Part shown: positions 1-8,680 of the stretch, in pieces
How positions within the stretch are numbered: the first letter of the stretch is position 1
Layout of the letters: each line of letters begins with the position of its first letter
DNA from: an uncultured Alphaproteobacteria bacterium
GTDB lineage: Bacteria; Pseudomonadota; Alphaproteobacteria; Rhodospirillales; Rhodospirillaceae
Direction of reading: 5' to 3'
DNA: 64,000 bases
NCBI GenBank assembly: GCA_900079695.1
Contig: LT599022.1
Coordinates: 2,794,511-2,858,510, forward strand
The notes under the pieces: generated by a model
The model's input: the letters and a program-made list of their open reading frames with translations, nothing else
Told to the model about the DNA's origin: nothing
Databases searched by the model: none
Position numbers and translations under genes: made by a program

Positions 1-98
1 CCGAACGGGTGCTCGGCTGGCGCGCCCGGCGCGGCCTGGCCGAGATGTGCGAAAGCGCCTGGCGGTTCCAGTCGCGCGGCGTTACCGACACCGTCTGA
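1..98 (+). CDS. C-terminal end of a GalE-like UDP-glucose 4-epimerase (partial)
   Basis: Only the last 31 codons are in the window, in the frame starting at base 3 and ending with TGA at 96-98. The readable tail (LGWRARRGLAEMCESAW) matches the usual end of GalE-type extended SDR epimerases, where a GW-x-P/A-R block precedes an amphipathic helix ending in a Trp-rich tail. Such enzymes interconvert UDP-glucose and UDP-galactose in the cytoplasm. The end overlaps the convergent rsmB stop by 17 bp. The gene lies next to a nucleotide-sugar island, which fits, but the catalytic domain is not visible, so another NAD-dependent epimerase is possible. Confidence 0.6.
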   Translation, partial: ERVLGWRARRGLAEMCESAWRFQSRGVTDTV

Positions 99-1347
99 AG
101 CGGGCGGCGTAGAAGCCGTCGAGCCCGCCTTCCGCCGCCAAGTGGCAGGGCAGGGTGCGCAGCGCGCCGTCCGGCCGGATCGCGAATTCCCAACCGCCGA
201 TCTCGTCCGCGCCGATCGGCTCCGGCGCGAAGCCCGTGGGCGGCGACGCCGGAGACGCGGTTTCCTCGGCGGGTTGCAGCGAACAGGTGCAGAAGATCAG
301 CCGTCCGTCCGGTTTCACCAGCCGCGCGACGTCGGCGAGCAGCGCCTGCTGCGCCGCGCGCAGTTTGTCTACGTCCGCCGCGCTCTTGGTCCAGGCGACG
401 TCCGGATGGCGGCGCAGGGTGCCGGTGGCCGAGCACGGCGCATCCAGCAGCACCGCGTCGAACGGTTCGGGCGGTGTCCAGGTCGCGGCGTCGGCGATCG
501 CGATCTCGGCGTCGAGCCCGGTGCGCGCGAGGTTTTCCCGCAGGCGCTTCAGGCGCGCCTCCGACCGGTCCACCGCCGTCACCCGCGCGCCCGCGGCGGC
601 GAGTTGCAGGGTCTTGCCGCCCGGCGCGGCGCACAGGTCGGCAACGCGCAGGCCGCGCACGTCGCCGAGCAATTTCGCGGGCAACGCGGCGGCGGCGTCC
701 TGCACCCACCACACCCCCTCGGCGAGCCCCGGCAGGTCTTCCACCGCACCCGCGTGGCGCAGCCGCAGCGTGCCGGTCGCCAACCTGTCCGCGCCCAGGC
801 GCTCCGCCCAGTCGGCGGCGGTTTCCGGATCCTTGAGGGTGAGGTCGAGCGGCGGCTCGTCGAGCAGCGCCGTCAAGATTCCGGCGGTGGTCTCGGCGCC
901 GTACGCCGTTCGCCACGGTGCCACCAGCCACTCCGGCAGCGACGCCTGCGCGCGCGCCGCGTCGAATCCCTTCGGTTCGCGCAGCACTCGCCGCAGAACC
1001 GCGTTCACCAGTCCCGATTGACGGGCGAAGCCCACCTTCCGCGCCAGCTCCACCGCGGTCGCCGCGACCGCGTGCGGGGCGGTGTCCATGAACAGCGCCT
1101 GCGCGATGCCGATCGCCAGCACGTGCCGCGCGCCGCGCGCCGCGGGCGGCAACGGCCGCGCGAGGCACGCCGCGATCACCGCGTCGATCTCCGGCTTGCG
1201 CCGCAGTGCCAGCGCCGTCAGCGCCCGGGCATAGGCGCGGTCGCGCGGCGCGAGGTGCGCGGTGTGGCGCGCGAACGCCTCGTCGAGCGGCTGGCGCTGG
1301 TCGAGCACCGATTTCAGAATTTCGAAGGCTGCGAGTCTCTGGGGCAT
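82..1347 (-). CDS. rsmB: RsmB-type 16S rRNA m5C967 methyltransferase
   Basis: A 421-residue SAM-dependent RNA cytosine-C5 methyltransferase, expected to modify C967 of 16S rRNA. Residues 1-130 form the NusB-like RNA-binding domain. The catalytic domain carries motif I DLCAAPGGKT (237-246), the motif IV Pro-Cys in LDAPCSATGT (301-310, Cys305) and the motif VI catalytic Cys in CTCSLQP (Cys355). Length is normal for the family. The open frame runs upstream to 1554, but that extension is low-complexity and crosses two intergenic palindromes. The ATG at 1347 begins a typical RsmB N-terminus (MPQRLAAFEIL), so it was chosen. It lies downstream of the MocR gene on the same strand after a 223-bp gap. 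Confidence 0.92.
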   Translation of the reverse strand: MPQRLAAFEILKSVLDQRQPLDEAFARHTAHLAPRDRAYARALTALALRRKPEIDAVIAACLARPLPPAARGARHVLAIGIAQALFMDTAPHAVAATAVELARKVGFARQSGLVNAVLRRVLREPKGFDAARAQASLPEWLVAPWRTAYGAETTAGILTALLDEPPLDLTLKDPETAADWAERLGADRLATGTLRLRHAGAVEDLPGLAEGVWWVQDAAAALPAKLLGDVRGLRVADLCAAPGGKTLQLAAAGARVTAVDRSEARLKRLRENLARTGLDAEIAIADAATWTPPEPFDAVLLDAPCSATGTLRRHPDVAWTKSAADVDKLRAAQQALLADVARLVKPDGRLIFCTCSLQPAEETASPASPPTGFAPEPIGADEIGGWEFAIRPDGALRTLPCHLAAEGGLDGFYAARFRRCR

Positions 1348-1395
1348 GATCGGCTCGACATAGACGAAACGCGGGAAAAAGAACAGGAAAAGGTC

Positions 1396-1538
1396 GCGGA
1401 GGGACCCGGTCCCTCCGCACCTCCCGGACGTTTTGGTTTTGCGCGAAGCGTTCGCGGACGATTGTGCGGCGTGACGGATGTCTCCCGCTGCGCGGAAAAA
1501 CCAGGAATGGGAGGTCCGGAGGGACCGAGTCCCTCCGG
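1396..1538. repeat. Pair of related palindromes between MocR gene and rsmB
   Basis: Two near-identical inverted repeats about 120 bp apart. The first (1396-1418) has 11-bp arms GCGGAGGGACC/GGTCCCTCCGC around a single base. The second (1516-1538) has 10-bp arms CCGGAGGGAC/GTCCCTCCGG around CGA. Both share the GGAGGGAC core. They fall in the 223-bp gap between two minus-strand genes. A run of T on the minus strand follows the second (1496-1500), so it may act as a weak terminator for the MocR gene. They may equally be copies of a dispersed genomic palindromic repeat; no third copy was seen here. Confidence 0.55.
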
Positions 1539-1570
1539 TCCGGGCGGAGCCCATCTTCCCTCTTTATTAC

Positions 1571-2971
1571 TTAGAAAATGCTGGAGAAGGTCGTTACCGG
1601 CCCGGCGCGGAGCATGTCGGCGAGGCGGGTGAGGCCGTCCTCGATGCGGGCGCGGGATTTCGAGCCGCCAAGACCGAGGCGGACGGCGGGCGGCGCGGCG
1701 CGGCGGCCGAGGACGAAGTGGTCGGAGGCGGAGACGATGATGCCGCGGTGGCGGGCGGCGCGGGTGAACTCGTCGGAGCGCCAGGGTTCGGGCAGCGCGA
1801 GCCAGAGGTGGTAGGACCCGGCGTCGCCGTAGACGTTGTAGCCGTCGAGCGCCTTGAGCGCGAGGTTGCGCCGCACGCGCGCCTCGGCGCGGTGCCAGCG
1901 GCAGGACTCGCGCGCGGTGCCCTCTTCGATCCATCGCACCGTGACCGAGAGGGTGAGCGGCGCGGGGGTCATGGTGGAGAGGCGGATACCGGCGGAAAGG
2001 GCGGGCAGGAGTTCGGCGGGGCCGATCATGAAGCCGACGCGCAGGCCCGGTCCCATGCACTTGGCGGCGCTGTTGAGGTAGATGGTGCGGTCGGGGCAGA
2101 GCGCGGCAAGCGGGGCGAGGCGTTCGGTATCCTCGGCGAGGAACCCGAAGACGTCGTCCTCGACGATCCAGATGCCGTGGCGGGTGGCGAGGCGGGCGAG
2201 GGCCTCGCGGCGGTCGCGCGGCCACACCGTGCCGGTGGGGTTCTGGAAGTTGGGGACGATGTACACCGCCCGCGGCGCATGGTGGAGGATCGCGTGTTCG
2301 AGCGCCTCGACGGTCATGCCGTGGTCGTCCATCGCCAGACCGTGAAGGCGCACGCCGAGGAGGCGCGCGAGGTTCTTCATTCCCGGATAGGTGAGTTCGT
2401 CGCACAGCACGGTGTCGCCCGCGCGGCAGAGGGTGAGCAGCGCCGCGAGCATGCCGTTTTGCGCGCCGTTGTTGACGATCAGGCGGTCGGGCGCGAACGG
2501 CGCGCCGAGCGATTCGGCGAAGCCCGCGAGGCTGCGGCGGGCGAGTTCGAGGTCGGCGTCGGTGGGATAGCCGACCAGGGCGTCGGGGCTGACCTCGGCG
2601 GCCATGCGCGGCAGGGTGTCGCGCAGGCGGTCGGCGGCGATGCCCTGGGCGGGAAGGTTGACGGCGAAGTCGAAGACGTCCGGCTGGGCGTCGTCCTGCC
2701 GCGTCGACAGCGGCGTGAAGTTCATCGGCGAGGTGCGCACGAAGGTGCCCCGGCCGACCTCGCCGGTGATGAGGTCGCGGCGGATCGCCTCGGCATAGGC
2801 GCGGGTGACGGTGCCGACGGTGACGCCCAGCCGAGTCGCGAGATCGCGATGGGTGGGCATGCGGGTTCCGGGGGCGAGATCGCCGGTCGCCACCGCGTCG
2901 GAGATGGCTTCGGCGATGGCAATGTAGCGGGGGCCGCGCCGTTGCGCGATGTCGGGAGTCCACGTTGTCAT
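1571..2971 (-). CDS. MocR-type GntR/aminotransferase transcriptional regulator
   Basis: 466 residues with an N-terminal GntR winged helix (about 10-80, including PGTRMPTHRDLATRLGVTVG) fused to a fold-type-I aminotransferase domain. The domain shows the NPTG loop (244-247), the Asp-Asp pair near 272-273 (EDD), and the likely PLP lysine K304 in NSAAKCMGPGLRVGF. MocR proteins bind DNA and sense PLP or amino compounds. The start codon lies inside one of two TTGTC/GACAA palindromes shared with the divergent DUF1127 gene, which points to autoregulation plus control of that gene. No metabolic target gene is adjacent, so the effector is unknown. Confidence 0.9.
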   Translation of the reverse strand: MTTWTPDIAQRRGPRYIAIAEAISDAVATGDLAPGTRMPTHRDLATRLGVTVGTVTRAYAEAIRRDLITGEVGRGTFVRTSPMNFTPLSTRQDDAQPDVFDFAVNLPAQGIAADRLRDTLPRMAAEVSPDALVGYPTDADLELARRSLAGFAESLGAPFAPDRLIVNNGAQNGMLAALLTLCRAGDTVLCDELTYPGMKNLARLLGVRLHGLAMDDHGMTVEALEHAILHHAPRAVYIVPNFQNPTGTVWPRDRREALARLATRHGIWIVEDDVFGFLAEDTERLAPLAALCPDRTIYLNSAAKCMGPGLRVGFMIGPAELLPALSAGIRLSTMTPAPLTLSVTVRWIEEGTARESCRWHRAEARVRRNLALKALDGYNVYGDAGSYHLWLALPEPWRSDEFTRAARHRGIIVSASDHFVLGRRAAPPAVRLGLGGSKSRARIEDGLTRLADMLRAGPVTTFSSIF

Positions 2972-3031
2972 GGTGACAATAAATACATTGACGGCGATTT
3001 TGAGTCAAACTACGTATTGTCTACAGACAAT
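2965..3031. promoter_or_regulatory. Divergent operator with two TTGTC/GACAA inverted repeats
   Basis: Two dyads share the half-site TTGTC...GACAA. TTGTCATGGTGACAA (2965-2979) spans the MocR start codon, and ATTGTCTACAGACAAT (3016-3031) lies 26 bp upstream of the DUF1127 start. Spacers are 5 and 4 bp. The stretch between them is AT-rich compared with the surroundings and probably holds both promoters. MocR-family regulators usually bind repeated sites in the divergent intergenic region; assignment to the adjacent regulator is inference. Confidence 0.6.
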
Positions 3032-3056
3032 GCACACGCCTACGGGAGAAACCACC

Positions 3057-3308
3057 ATGGCAGCCGCCCAATATATCGGTACAATCCGACCTAATACCGC
3101 CCCCAAGGCTTCCGCGCCCGGGCGCCGCGAAACCTCCGGGGGTTTGGTGCGCGATCGCCGCGCGATGGCCGAACAGGTCCTCGAGTGGTGCCGCCGCATC
3201 GGCTATCGGCGCTCGCTGCGCGTGCTGCCGGACCGGATGCTGTCGGCGATGGGGTTGAGCCGCATGCAGGCGGCGGAGGAGGCGGCGAAGCCGTTCTGGC
3301 AGCCGTAA
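3057..3308 (+). CDS. DUF1127-family small protein
   Basis: 83 residues starting at the ATG at 3057, preceded by GGAGA eight bases upstream. The frame is open from 2949, but that would cross the operator. The C-terminal half has the DUF1127 (YjiS-like) pattern: a helix with Trp/Arg (EWCRRIGYRRSLRVLPDRML), then GLSRMQAAEE and the terminal PFW. Members are short basic alphaproteobacterial proteins, some implicated in RNA turnover and in phosphate or small-RNA physiology. The divergent arrangement with a MocR regulator suggests it is a direct target. The N-terminal 30 residues look disordered. Confidence 0.8.
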   Translation: MAAAQYIGTIRPNTAPKASAPGRRETSGGLVRDRRAMAEQVLEWCRRIGYRRSLRVLPDRMLSAMGLSRMQAAEEAAKPFWQP

Positions 3309-3334
3309 CGGCAGCCGGAGGCCGAGGGATACAA

Positions 3335-3364
3335 AAAGGGCGGAGCCGCGCGGCTCCGCCCTTT
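3335..3364. terminator. Bidirectional rho-independent terminator
   Basis: A perfect 14-bp stem with a 2-base loop: AAAGGGCGGAGCCG (3335-3348) and CGGCTCCGCCCTTT (3351-3364). It lies between the convergent ends of the DUF1127 gene (3308) and htpX (3386). The A-run at 3333-3337 supplies the U-tract for the minus-strand transcript. On the plus strand the T tract is only three bases, so termination there may be weaker. Confidence 0.8.
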
Positions 3365-3385
3365 GTCGTGCAAGCCCGCCGCGGC

Positions 3386-4225
3386 TCAGGCGGCCATCGC
3401 GCGCAGGCGGGCGATCCGCTCCGCCATCGGCGGATGGGTGGCGAACAGCGCGCCGATGCCGCCGCCGCGCAGCGGATTGACGATGAACATGTGGGCGGTG
3501 GCGGGGTGGCCCTCCGCCTCGGGATTGGGGATCTGCCGCGCGCCCTTGTCGAGCTTGCCGAGCGCCGAGGCAAGCCACAGCGGGTGGCCGCAGATCGCCG
3601 CGCCGTCGGCGTCGGCCGAGAACTCGCGGGTGCGCGAGATCGCCATTTGTATCAATCCGGCGGCGAGCGGCGCCAGCAGCGCCATGGCGATTGTCCCCAC
3701 CAGACCGAGGGGATTGTCCCGATCGCGGCTCCCGCCGAAAAAGAACGCGAAATTCGCCAGCATCGACACCGCGCCCGCGATCGAGGCGGCGATCGTCATC
3801 GTCAGGGTGTCGCGATTCTTCACGTGGGCCAACTCGTGCGCCATCACCCCGGCGATCTCCTGCGGCGTCATCATCCGCAACAGGCCGGTGGTGGCGGCGA
3901 CCGCGGCGTTCTCCGGGTTGCGGCCGGTGGCGAACGCGTTGGGCTGGTCGTTCTCGATCACGTAGACCTTCGGCATCGGCAGGTTCGCGTTGATCGCGAG
4001 CTGTTCGACGATGCCGTAGAACTCGGGAGCCTGTTCGCGCGTTACCGGCTTCGCGCGGTAGGCGGCGAGCACCATCCTGTCGGAGTTCCAGTACGCGAAC
4101 AGGTTCATGCCGAGCGCGAACACCAGCGCCATGATCATTCCGCCGCGCCCGCCGAGGGCGAGGCCGAGCACCAGGAACAGGGCGGTCAGCGCCGCCAGCA
4201 AGATCGCGACACGAGCGAAGCCCAT
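3386..4225 (-). CDS. htpX: Membrane zinc metalloprotease HtpX
   Basis: 279 residues, the standard length for HtpX (M48B), an inner-membrane protease that degrades misfolded membrane proteins. Two N-terminal hydrophobic segments (about 5-24 and 29-45) are followed by the zinc motif HELAH (His130, Glu131, His134). The third ligand is Glu201 in [11 protein letters not shown], and another hydrophobic pair lies near 150-195. The start [10 protein letters not shown] immediately begins the first membrane helix. It sits alone, convergent with the DUF1127 gene and divergent from the sugar operon. Confidence 0.95.
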   Translation of the reverse strand: MGFARVAILLAALTALFLVLGLALGGRGGMIMALVFALGMNLFAYWNSDRMVLAAYRAKPVTREQAPEFYGIVEQLAINANLPMPKVYVIENDQPNAFATGRNPENAAVAATTGLLRMMTPQEIAGVMAHELAHVKNRDTLTMTIAASIAGAVSMLANFAFFFGGSRDRDNPLGLVGTIAMALLAPLAAGLIQMAISRTREFSADADGAAICGHPLWLASALGKLDKGARQIPNPEAEGHPATAHMFIVNPLRGGGIGALFATHPPMAERIARLRAMAA

Positions 4226-4365
4226 GGCCGTCCTTCCTCAGAGTTGATCCGTCGCGAAGCAATATCGGCGTGCGCACGGCCTTTGCGCAAGGGGATGCGG
4301 CGGCTGTCGGGCGCGCGGAAATCGTGCTATGAACCCATCGAATCGTCGATCGGAAGGATTACCGG

Positions 4366-5334
4366 ATGAAAGCGTCAGTCGCCAACCGCAAGCGGGTGCT
4401 GGTCACCGGCGGCGCGGGTTTCCTCGGCTCCCATCTTTGCGAACGGCTTCTCAAGGACGGCTGCGACGTCATCTGCGTCGACAACTTCTACAGCGGCGCC
4501 AAGGACAACATCCTTCATCTGCTCGACGATCCGCACTTCGAGATGATCCGCCACGACGTCACCTTCCCGCTCTACGTCGAGGTCGACCGGATCTACAACC
4601 TCGCCTGCCCGGCCTCGCCGGTGCACTATCAGTGGGACCCGGTGCAGACCACCAAGACCAGCGTCCACGGCGCGATCAACATGCTCGGGCTGGCCAAGCG
4701 CACCAAGGCCCGGATCCTCCAGGCCTCGACCAGCGAGGTCTACGGCGATCCGGAAGTCCACCCGCAGCGCGAGGACTACTGGGGCCACGTCAACCCGATC
4801 GGCCTGCGCTCGTGCTACGACGAGGGCAAGCGCTGCGCGGAGACCCTGTTCTTCGACTATCACCGCCAGCATGCGTTGGAGGTGCGGGTGGTGCGGATCT
4901 TCAACACCTACGGCCCGCGCATGCACCCCAACGACGGACGGGTGGTCTCCAACTTCATCGTCCAGGCGCTCACCGGGCAGGACATCACCATCTACGGCGA
5001 CGGCAGTCAGACCCGCAGCTTCCAGTACGTCGACGACCTGATCGAGGGAATGGTGCGGCTGATGGAGAACGACGCGGGCGTGGTCGGCCCGGTGAACATG
5101 GGTAACCCCGGCGAGTTCACGATCCGCGAACTGGCCGAGAAGATCCTCGCGATGATCCCGGAGAACCGCAGCAAACTGGTGTTCAAGCCCCTCCCCGCCG
5201 ACGACCCGACCCAGCGTAAGCCGGACATTACCCGCGCCAAGGAGAGCCTCGGCTGGGAGCCGAAGGTGGCGCTGGAGGAAGGCCTGGCGAAGACCATCGC
5301 CTATTTCCGCGGGATCGTGAAACCCTCCGCCTGA
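4366..5334 (+). CDS. UDP-glucuronate decarboxylase (UDP-xylose synthase)
   Basis: 322-residue extended SDR converting UDP-glucuronate to UDP-xylose with bound NAD. It has the Rossmann motif [10 protein letters not shown] near the N-terminus, the catalytic STSEVYGD block and the Y-x-x-x-K in [11 protein letters not shown]. Signatures of the UXS subfamily are [28 protein letters not shown] and [21 protein letters not shown]. It is the first gene of a plus-strand run of nucleotide-sugar enzymes and transferases, separated by 120 bp from the next gene. UXS is very distinctive among SDRs, so the call is firm. UDP-glucuronate would have to come from a dehydrogenase outside this window. Confidence 0.92.
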   Translation: MKASVANRKRVLVTGGAGFLGSHLCERLLKDGCDVICVDNFYSGAKDNILHLLDDPHFEMIRHDVTFPLYVEVDRIYNLACPASPVHYQWDPVQTTKTSVHGAINMLGLAKRTKARILQASTSEVYGDPEVHPQREDYWGHVNPIGLRSCYDEGKRCAETLFFDYHRQHALEVRVVRIFNTYGPRMHPNDGRVVSNFIVQALTGQDITIYGDGSQTRSFQYVDDLIEGMVRLMENDAGVVGPVNMGNPGEFTIRELAEKILAMIPENRSKLVFKPLPADDPTQRKPDITRAKESLGWEPKVALEEGLAKTIAYFRGIVKPSA

Positions 5335-5454
5335 GATCGTCGACGACGGAACCGGCGCGGGCGCGAGCGGCGGATCGCGCCCGTCGATTTGACATCCCGA
5401 CGCGGCTCACCAATACTTTCGCCGCCGGCCAAGACATTCACTCCGGATCTGCAC

Positions 5455-6459
5455 ATGAACACTTCTTCCGCGAAGACGGCACTGATCTTCGGCATTTCCG
5501 GCCAGGACGGCGGATACCTCACCCGATTGTTGCTCGAAAAGGGCTACGACGTTCACGGGACTTCCCGCGACGCCGAGACCAGCGCGTTCGCCAATCTCGT
5601 CGCCCTGGGATTGCGGGACAAGGTGACGGTGCACTCCGCCGCGCTCACCGATTTCCGCAGCGTGCTGCAGACGGTGGTCAAGGTCGAGCCGGACGAAATC
5701 TACAATCTCTCCGGGCAGAGTTCGGTCGGCCTGTCGTTCCAGCAGCCGGTGGAAACCCTGGAGAGCATCGCCACCGCGACGTTGAACGTGCTGGAGGTTC
5801 TGCGGTTTCTTTCGAAGCCGATCCGCTTCTATAACGCCGGGTCGTCCGAGTGTTTCGGCAACACCGGAGACGAACCCGCAAACGAGACGTCTCCCTTCCA
5901 TCCGCGCAGCCCCTATGCGGTCGCCAAGTCGACGGCCTTCTGGGAGGTGGCGAACTACCGCGAGAGTTACGGCCTGTTCGCGTGTTCGGGTATTCTTTTC
6001 AATCACGAATCGCCGATGCGTCCGAGCCGCTTCGTGACCCGCAAGATCGCCGCGGCCGCGGCGCGCATCGCCCGGGACGGCGGCGGCGAGGTGAGCCTCG
6101 GCGATCTCTCCGTGCGGCGCGACTGGGGCTGGGCGCCCGAATACGTGGAAGCGATGTGGGCGATGCTGCAGCATGCCGAGCCCGAAGATCTGGTGATCGC
6201 CACCGGCGAGGTGAATCCGCTGTCCGAATTCGCCGCCGCCGCGTTCTCCGCCTTCGATCTGGACTGGCGGGATCACGTGAAGAGCGATCCTTCGCTGTTG
6301 CGCCCGTCGGAAATCCGTTGCGGCTTCGGCTGCGCGGCGCGCGCGAAAGACAAACTCGGCTGGACGGCCCGCACCCGGATGCGCGAGGTGGCGCGCCGCA
6401 TGGCGCTGGCGGAGCGCGCCCGGCTCGATGGCCTCCCCGTCGACGAATGGTTGTTCTGA
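5455..6459 (+). CDS. GDP-mannose 4,6-dehydratase-like SDR (divergent paralog)
   Basis: 334 residues, clearly in the GMD branch of extended SDRs (FGISGQDGGYLTRLLLEKGY at the N-terminus, EIYNLSGQSSVGLSF, FNHESPMRP, RRDWGWAPEYVEAMW). The catalytic set is present: Ser-Glu in GSSECFG (131-132), Tyr154 and Lys158 in SPYAVAK. It differs from the canonical gmd at 11391. The [12 protein letters not shown] region is replaced by TSRDAETSAFANL, and the protein is shorter, so substrate or oligomeric state may differ. Homologs of this type often sit in O-antigen loci making GDP-6-deoxy sugars. Start ATG 5455 was chosen because the upstream open frame lacks homology. It overlaps the next gene by one base (TGATG). 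Confidence 0.85.
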   Translation: MNTSSAKTALIFGISGQDGGYLTRLLLEKGYDVHGTSRDAETSAFANLVALGLRDKVTVHSAALTDFRSVLQTVVKVEPDEIYNLSGQSSVGLSFQQPVETLESIATATLNVLEVLRFLSKPIRFYNAGSSECFGNTGDEPANETSPFHPRSPYAVAKSTAFWEVANYRESYGLFACSGILFNHESPMRPSRFVTRKIAAAAARIARDGGGEVSLGDLSVRRDWGWAPEYVEAMWAMLQHAEPEDLVIATGEVNPLSEFAAAAFSAFDLDWRDHVKSDPSLLRPSEIRCGFGCAARAKDKLGWTARTRMREVARRMALAERARLDGLPVDEWLF

Positions 6460-7574
6460 TGTTGAAAGATCTGCTGCGCCCGTGGAAGTTCCGCGCCGCC
6501 TGTCTGCCGTGGCGGCTGGCCGCCGCGAGCGGCCTCTACCGGGGCCGGGGCGCGCCGGTGCAGTTCGTCGTCGAAAAGGCCGATTGGGCGATCCGCTGGG
6601 TCGGCGAGCACGTGCGCGACGAAATCGACGGCTTCGCCCCCGGCACGGTCGAGACGACCGTGGACCCGCAGCGCCTGGCAAACCGGATCGTGCACTTCGG
6701 GTCCCAGTACATGTGGCTGGCGTGGGGGCCGCATCTTCCGGCCTGCAATCGCTACGCGACCTCGTTCTTCCACGGCAAGCGGGAGGACGGTCCCGAAATC
6801 GCCGAGCACATCGACCGGTTTCTCGACAGCGTGCCGCGCCTCTCGATGGTCGTCACCGGCGCGGGGCTGATCGAGCGGCGGCTGCTCGGCTGGGGAGTGC
6901 CGCGGGAGAAGCTGGTGCGGATTCCCATCGGCGTCGATACGAAGACGTTCCTGCCGCCTTCGCTCGAGCAGCGGGCGGCGGCGCGCGCACGCTTCGGCAT
7001 CGCGCCGGACCGGGTCGTCGTCGGCTCGTTCCAGAAGGACGGGCAGGGATGGGGCGACGGCATGGAGCCGAAGCGGATCAAGGGACCGGACATCCTGGTC
7101 CAGGCCGCAGCCGAACTCGCCAAGGATTTTCCCGTCACGGTGTTCCTGACCGGACCGGCGCGCGGTTACGTCAAGCGGGAGCTGGAGGCGCGGGGAATCC
7201 CGTTCGTCCATACCTACGCCAAGGGCCACGCCGAACTGGCGGAGTGCTACCATGCCCTCGACCTCTATTTCGTCACCTCGCGCGAGGAAGGCGGGCCGAT
7301 GGGGCTGATGGAGAGCATGTCGAGCGGCGTGCCGGTGGTGTCGTCCCGGGTCGGCATGGCGCCCGATCTGGTGACCGACGGCGTGTGCGGCGCGCTGACC
7401 GACCCCGAGGACGCCGCCGCCGTCGCCGCGCGCGCCGCCGCCATCCTGGCGCTGCCTCCGGCCTCCGCCGAGGCGATGCGGCGCGCCGCGCGCGAGGCGG
7501 TGAAGGTGGCCGACTGGTCGGTGGTCGGGCGCGAGCATTGGGAAAAAGTCTACCGACCGCTGTTGGCCCGATGA
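6459..7574 (+). CDS. Glycosyltransferase, GT4-type (GT-B fold)
   Basis: 371 residues. The C-terminal half has the retaining GT4 nucleotide-sugar motif: SREEGGPMGLMESMSSGVPVVSS, where the E-x7-E pattern binds the donor. A preceding Rossmann-like segment begins IAPDRVVVGSFQKDG. The N-terminal half lacks the common glycine-rich start of GT4 enzymes. It contains a segment on linking to sugar or phosphate (MVVTGAGLIERRLL, VRIPIGVDTKTF) typical of the family. It is coupled to its neighbours (TGATG upstream, ATGA downstream), so it is co-translated with the GDP-deoxysugar genes. Donor and acceptor cannot be told from sequence. Confidence 0.85.
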   Translation: MLKDLLRPWKFRAACLPWRLAAASGLYRGRGAPVQFVVEKADWAIRWVGEHVRDEIDGFAPGTVETTVDPQRLANRIVHFGSQYMWLAWGPHLPACNRYATSFFHGKREDGPEIAEHIDRFLDSVPRLSMVVTGAGLIERRLLGWGVPREKLVRIPIGVDTKTFLPPSLEQRAAARARFGIAPDRVVVGSFQKDGQGWGDGMEPKRIKGPDILVQAAAELAKDFPVTVFLTGPARGYVKRELEARGIPFVHTYAKGHAELAECYHALDLYFVTSREEGGPMGLMESMSSGVPVVSSRVGMAPDLVTDGVCGALTDPEDAAAVAARAAAILALPPASAEAMRRAAREAVKVADWSVVGREHWEKVYRPLLAR

Positions 7575-8680
7575 CCGCGAACACGCACCGCGATCCGCTG
7601 CTGAAATCCGTGCTGCGAAGCGGCTGGCGCGCGGCGCTGGCGGCCCGCGTGCTGGCGGCGACGCCGCTGTCGGGCCGCGGCGGCGAGCCGAGAGTGTTCT
7701 ACGGCGGCGCCCGCGCGGGAAACGTCGGCGGGCCGCTGGTCAAGGTCAAGCGGTTGCAGGAGTACTTTCCCGAGCGCGCCTGGACGTTCAACCTCGTTTA
7801 CGCCCTCTCGAACGCACCGTATCTCACCGCCGCCGCCTTGGATTGGCTGCGCTTGCGGAAAATCCCGATCGTCGTGAACCAGAACGGGGTCTTCTATCCC
7901 GGCTGGTATGCGGGAGACTGGCGGGGGATGAACGCGGTGATGGCGCGCGCGTATCATCGCGCCGACTACGTGTTCTGGCAGAGCGCGTTCTGCCGTCGCG
8001 CCGCCGACCGCTTCCTCGGCGAGCGGCGGGGGGCGGGAGAGGTGCTGTTCAACGCGATCGACACGCGGCGGTTCTGCCCCGCCGAGGTTCGGCCGGAACG
8101 CCCCTTCACCTTCCTGTTGTCCGGCAAGATCGACGCGCACATCGCCTATCGCTTGGAGGCGACGATCGCCGGGCTCGCCGCCGCGCGCTCCGCGGGGCTC
8201 GACGCGAGGCTGGTCGTTGCCGGGTGGGTGGCCGATCCCGCCCGGGCGGCCGCCGACCGGTTGATCGCACGGCTGGCGTTGCGGAACGTGGTGGACTTCA
8301 CCGGCGCCTACACCCAGGAAGACGCGCCCGCGGTCTATCGCGCCGCCGACGCGTACGTGATGACGAAGCACCTGGATCCCTGCCCGAATACGGTGCTGGA
8401 GGCGATGGCCTGCGGTCTGCCGGTCCTGTATTCCGCCAACGGCGGCGTTCCCGAGCTGGTCGGAGCCGATGCCGGGGTGGGGCTGGCGGTCGAGGAAGAC
8501 TGGGACGTCATTCTGGCGCCCTCCGCCGAGGCGCTGGGCGAAGGCATGCTGAGGGTGGCCGCATCCGCCCCGACGATGGCCGCCGCCGCGCGTGCGCGTG
8601 CCGTCGCCGCCTTCGATATCGTGCCGTGGATCGCGCGCCACGCCGAGATTTTCCATTCCCTTCTGGAGGCCCGTTCGTGA
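7571..8680 (+). CDS. Glycosyltransferase, GT4-type
   Basis: 369 residues starting at the ATG overlapping the previous stop. Family signs are the donor-binding C-terminal block LDPCPNTVLEAMACGLPVLY, then ANGGVPELVG, and a linker FNAIDTRRFCP that precedes the second Rossmann domain. The N-terminus reads FYGGARAGNVGGPLVKVKRL, resembling the glycine-rich loop of GT-B enzymes. Its order within a cluster of GDP-fucose-type enzymes suggests it adds one residue of the same glycan. The stop is overlapped by the GTG start of the methyltransferase. Confidence 0.85.
   Translation: MTANTHRDPLLKSVLRSGWRAALAARVLAATPLSGRGGEPRVFYGGARAGNVGGPLVKVKRLQEYFPERAWTFNLVYALSNAPYLTAAALDWLRLRKIPIVVNQNGVFYPGWYAGDWRGMNAVMARAYHRADYVFWQSAFCRRAADRFLGERRGAGEVLFNAIDTRRFCPAEVRPERPFTFLLSGKIDAHIAYRLEATIAGLAAARSAGLDARLVVAGWVADPARAAADRLIARLALRNVVDFTGAYTQEDAPAVYRAADAYVMTKHLDPCPNTVLEAMACGLPVLYSANGGVPELVGADAGVGLAVEEDWDVILAPSAEALGEGMLRVAASAPTMAAAARARAVAAFDIVPWIARHAEIFHSLLEARS

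Noticed and set aside
1314..3008. 564-codon minus-strand frame covering the MocR gene in another phase
   Set aside because: Arg/Pro/His-rich composition without motifs; overlaps two confident genes.
5850..6458. Extension of the first GT4 gene upstream of 6459
   Set aside because: This stretch is the GMD-like gene in another frame; the coupled ATG at 6459 is the real start.
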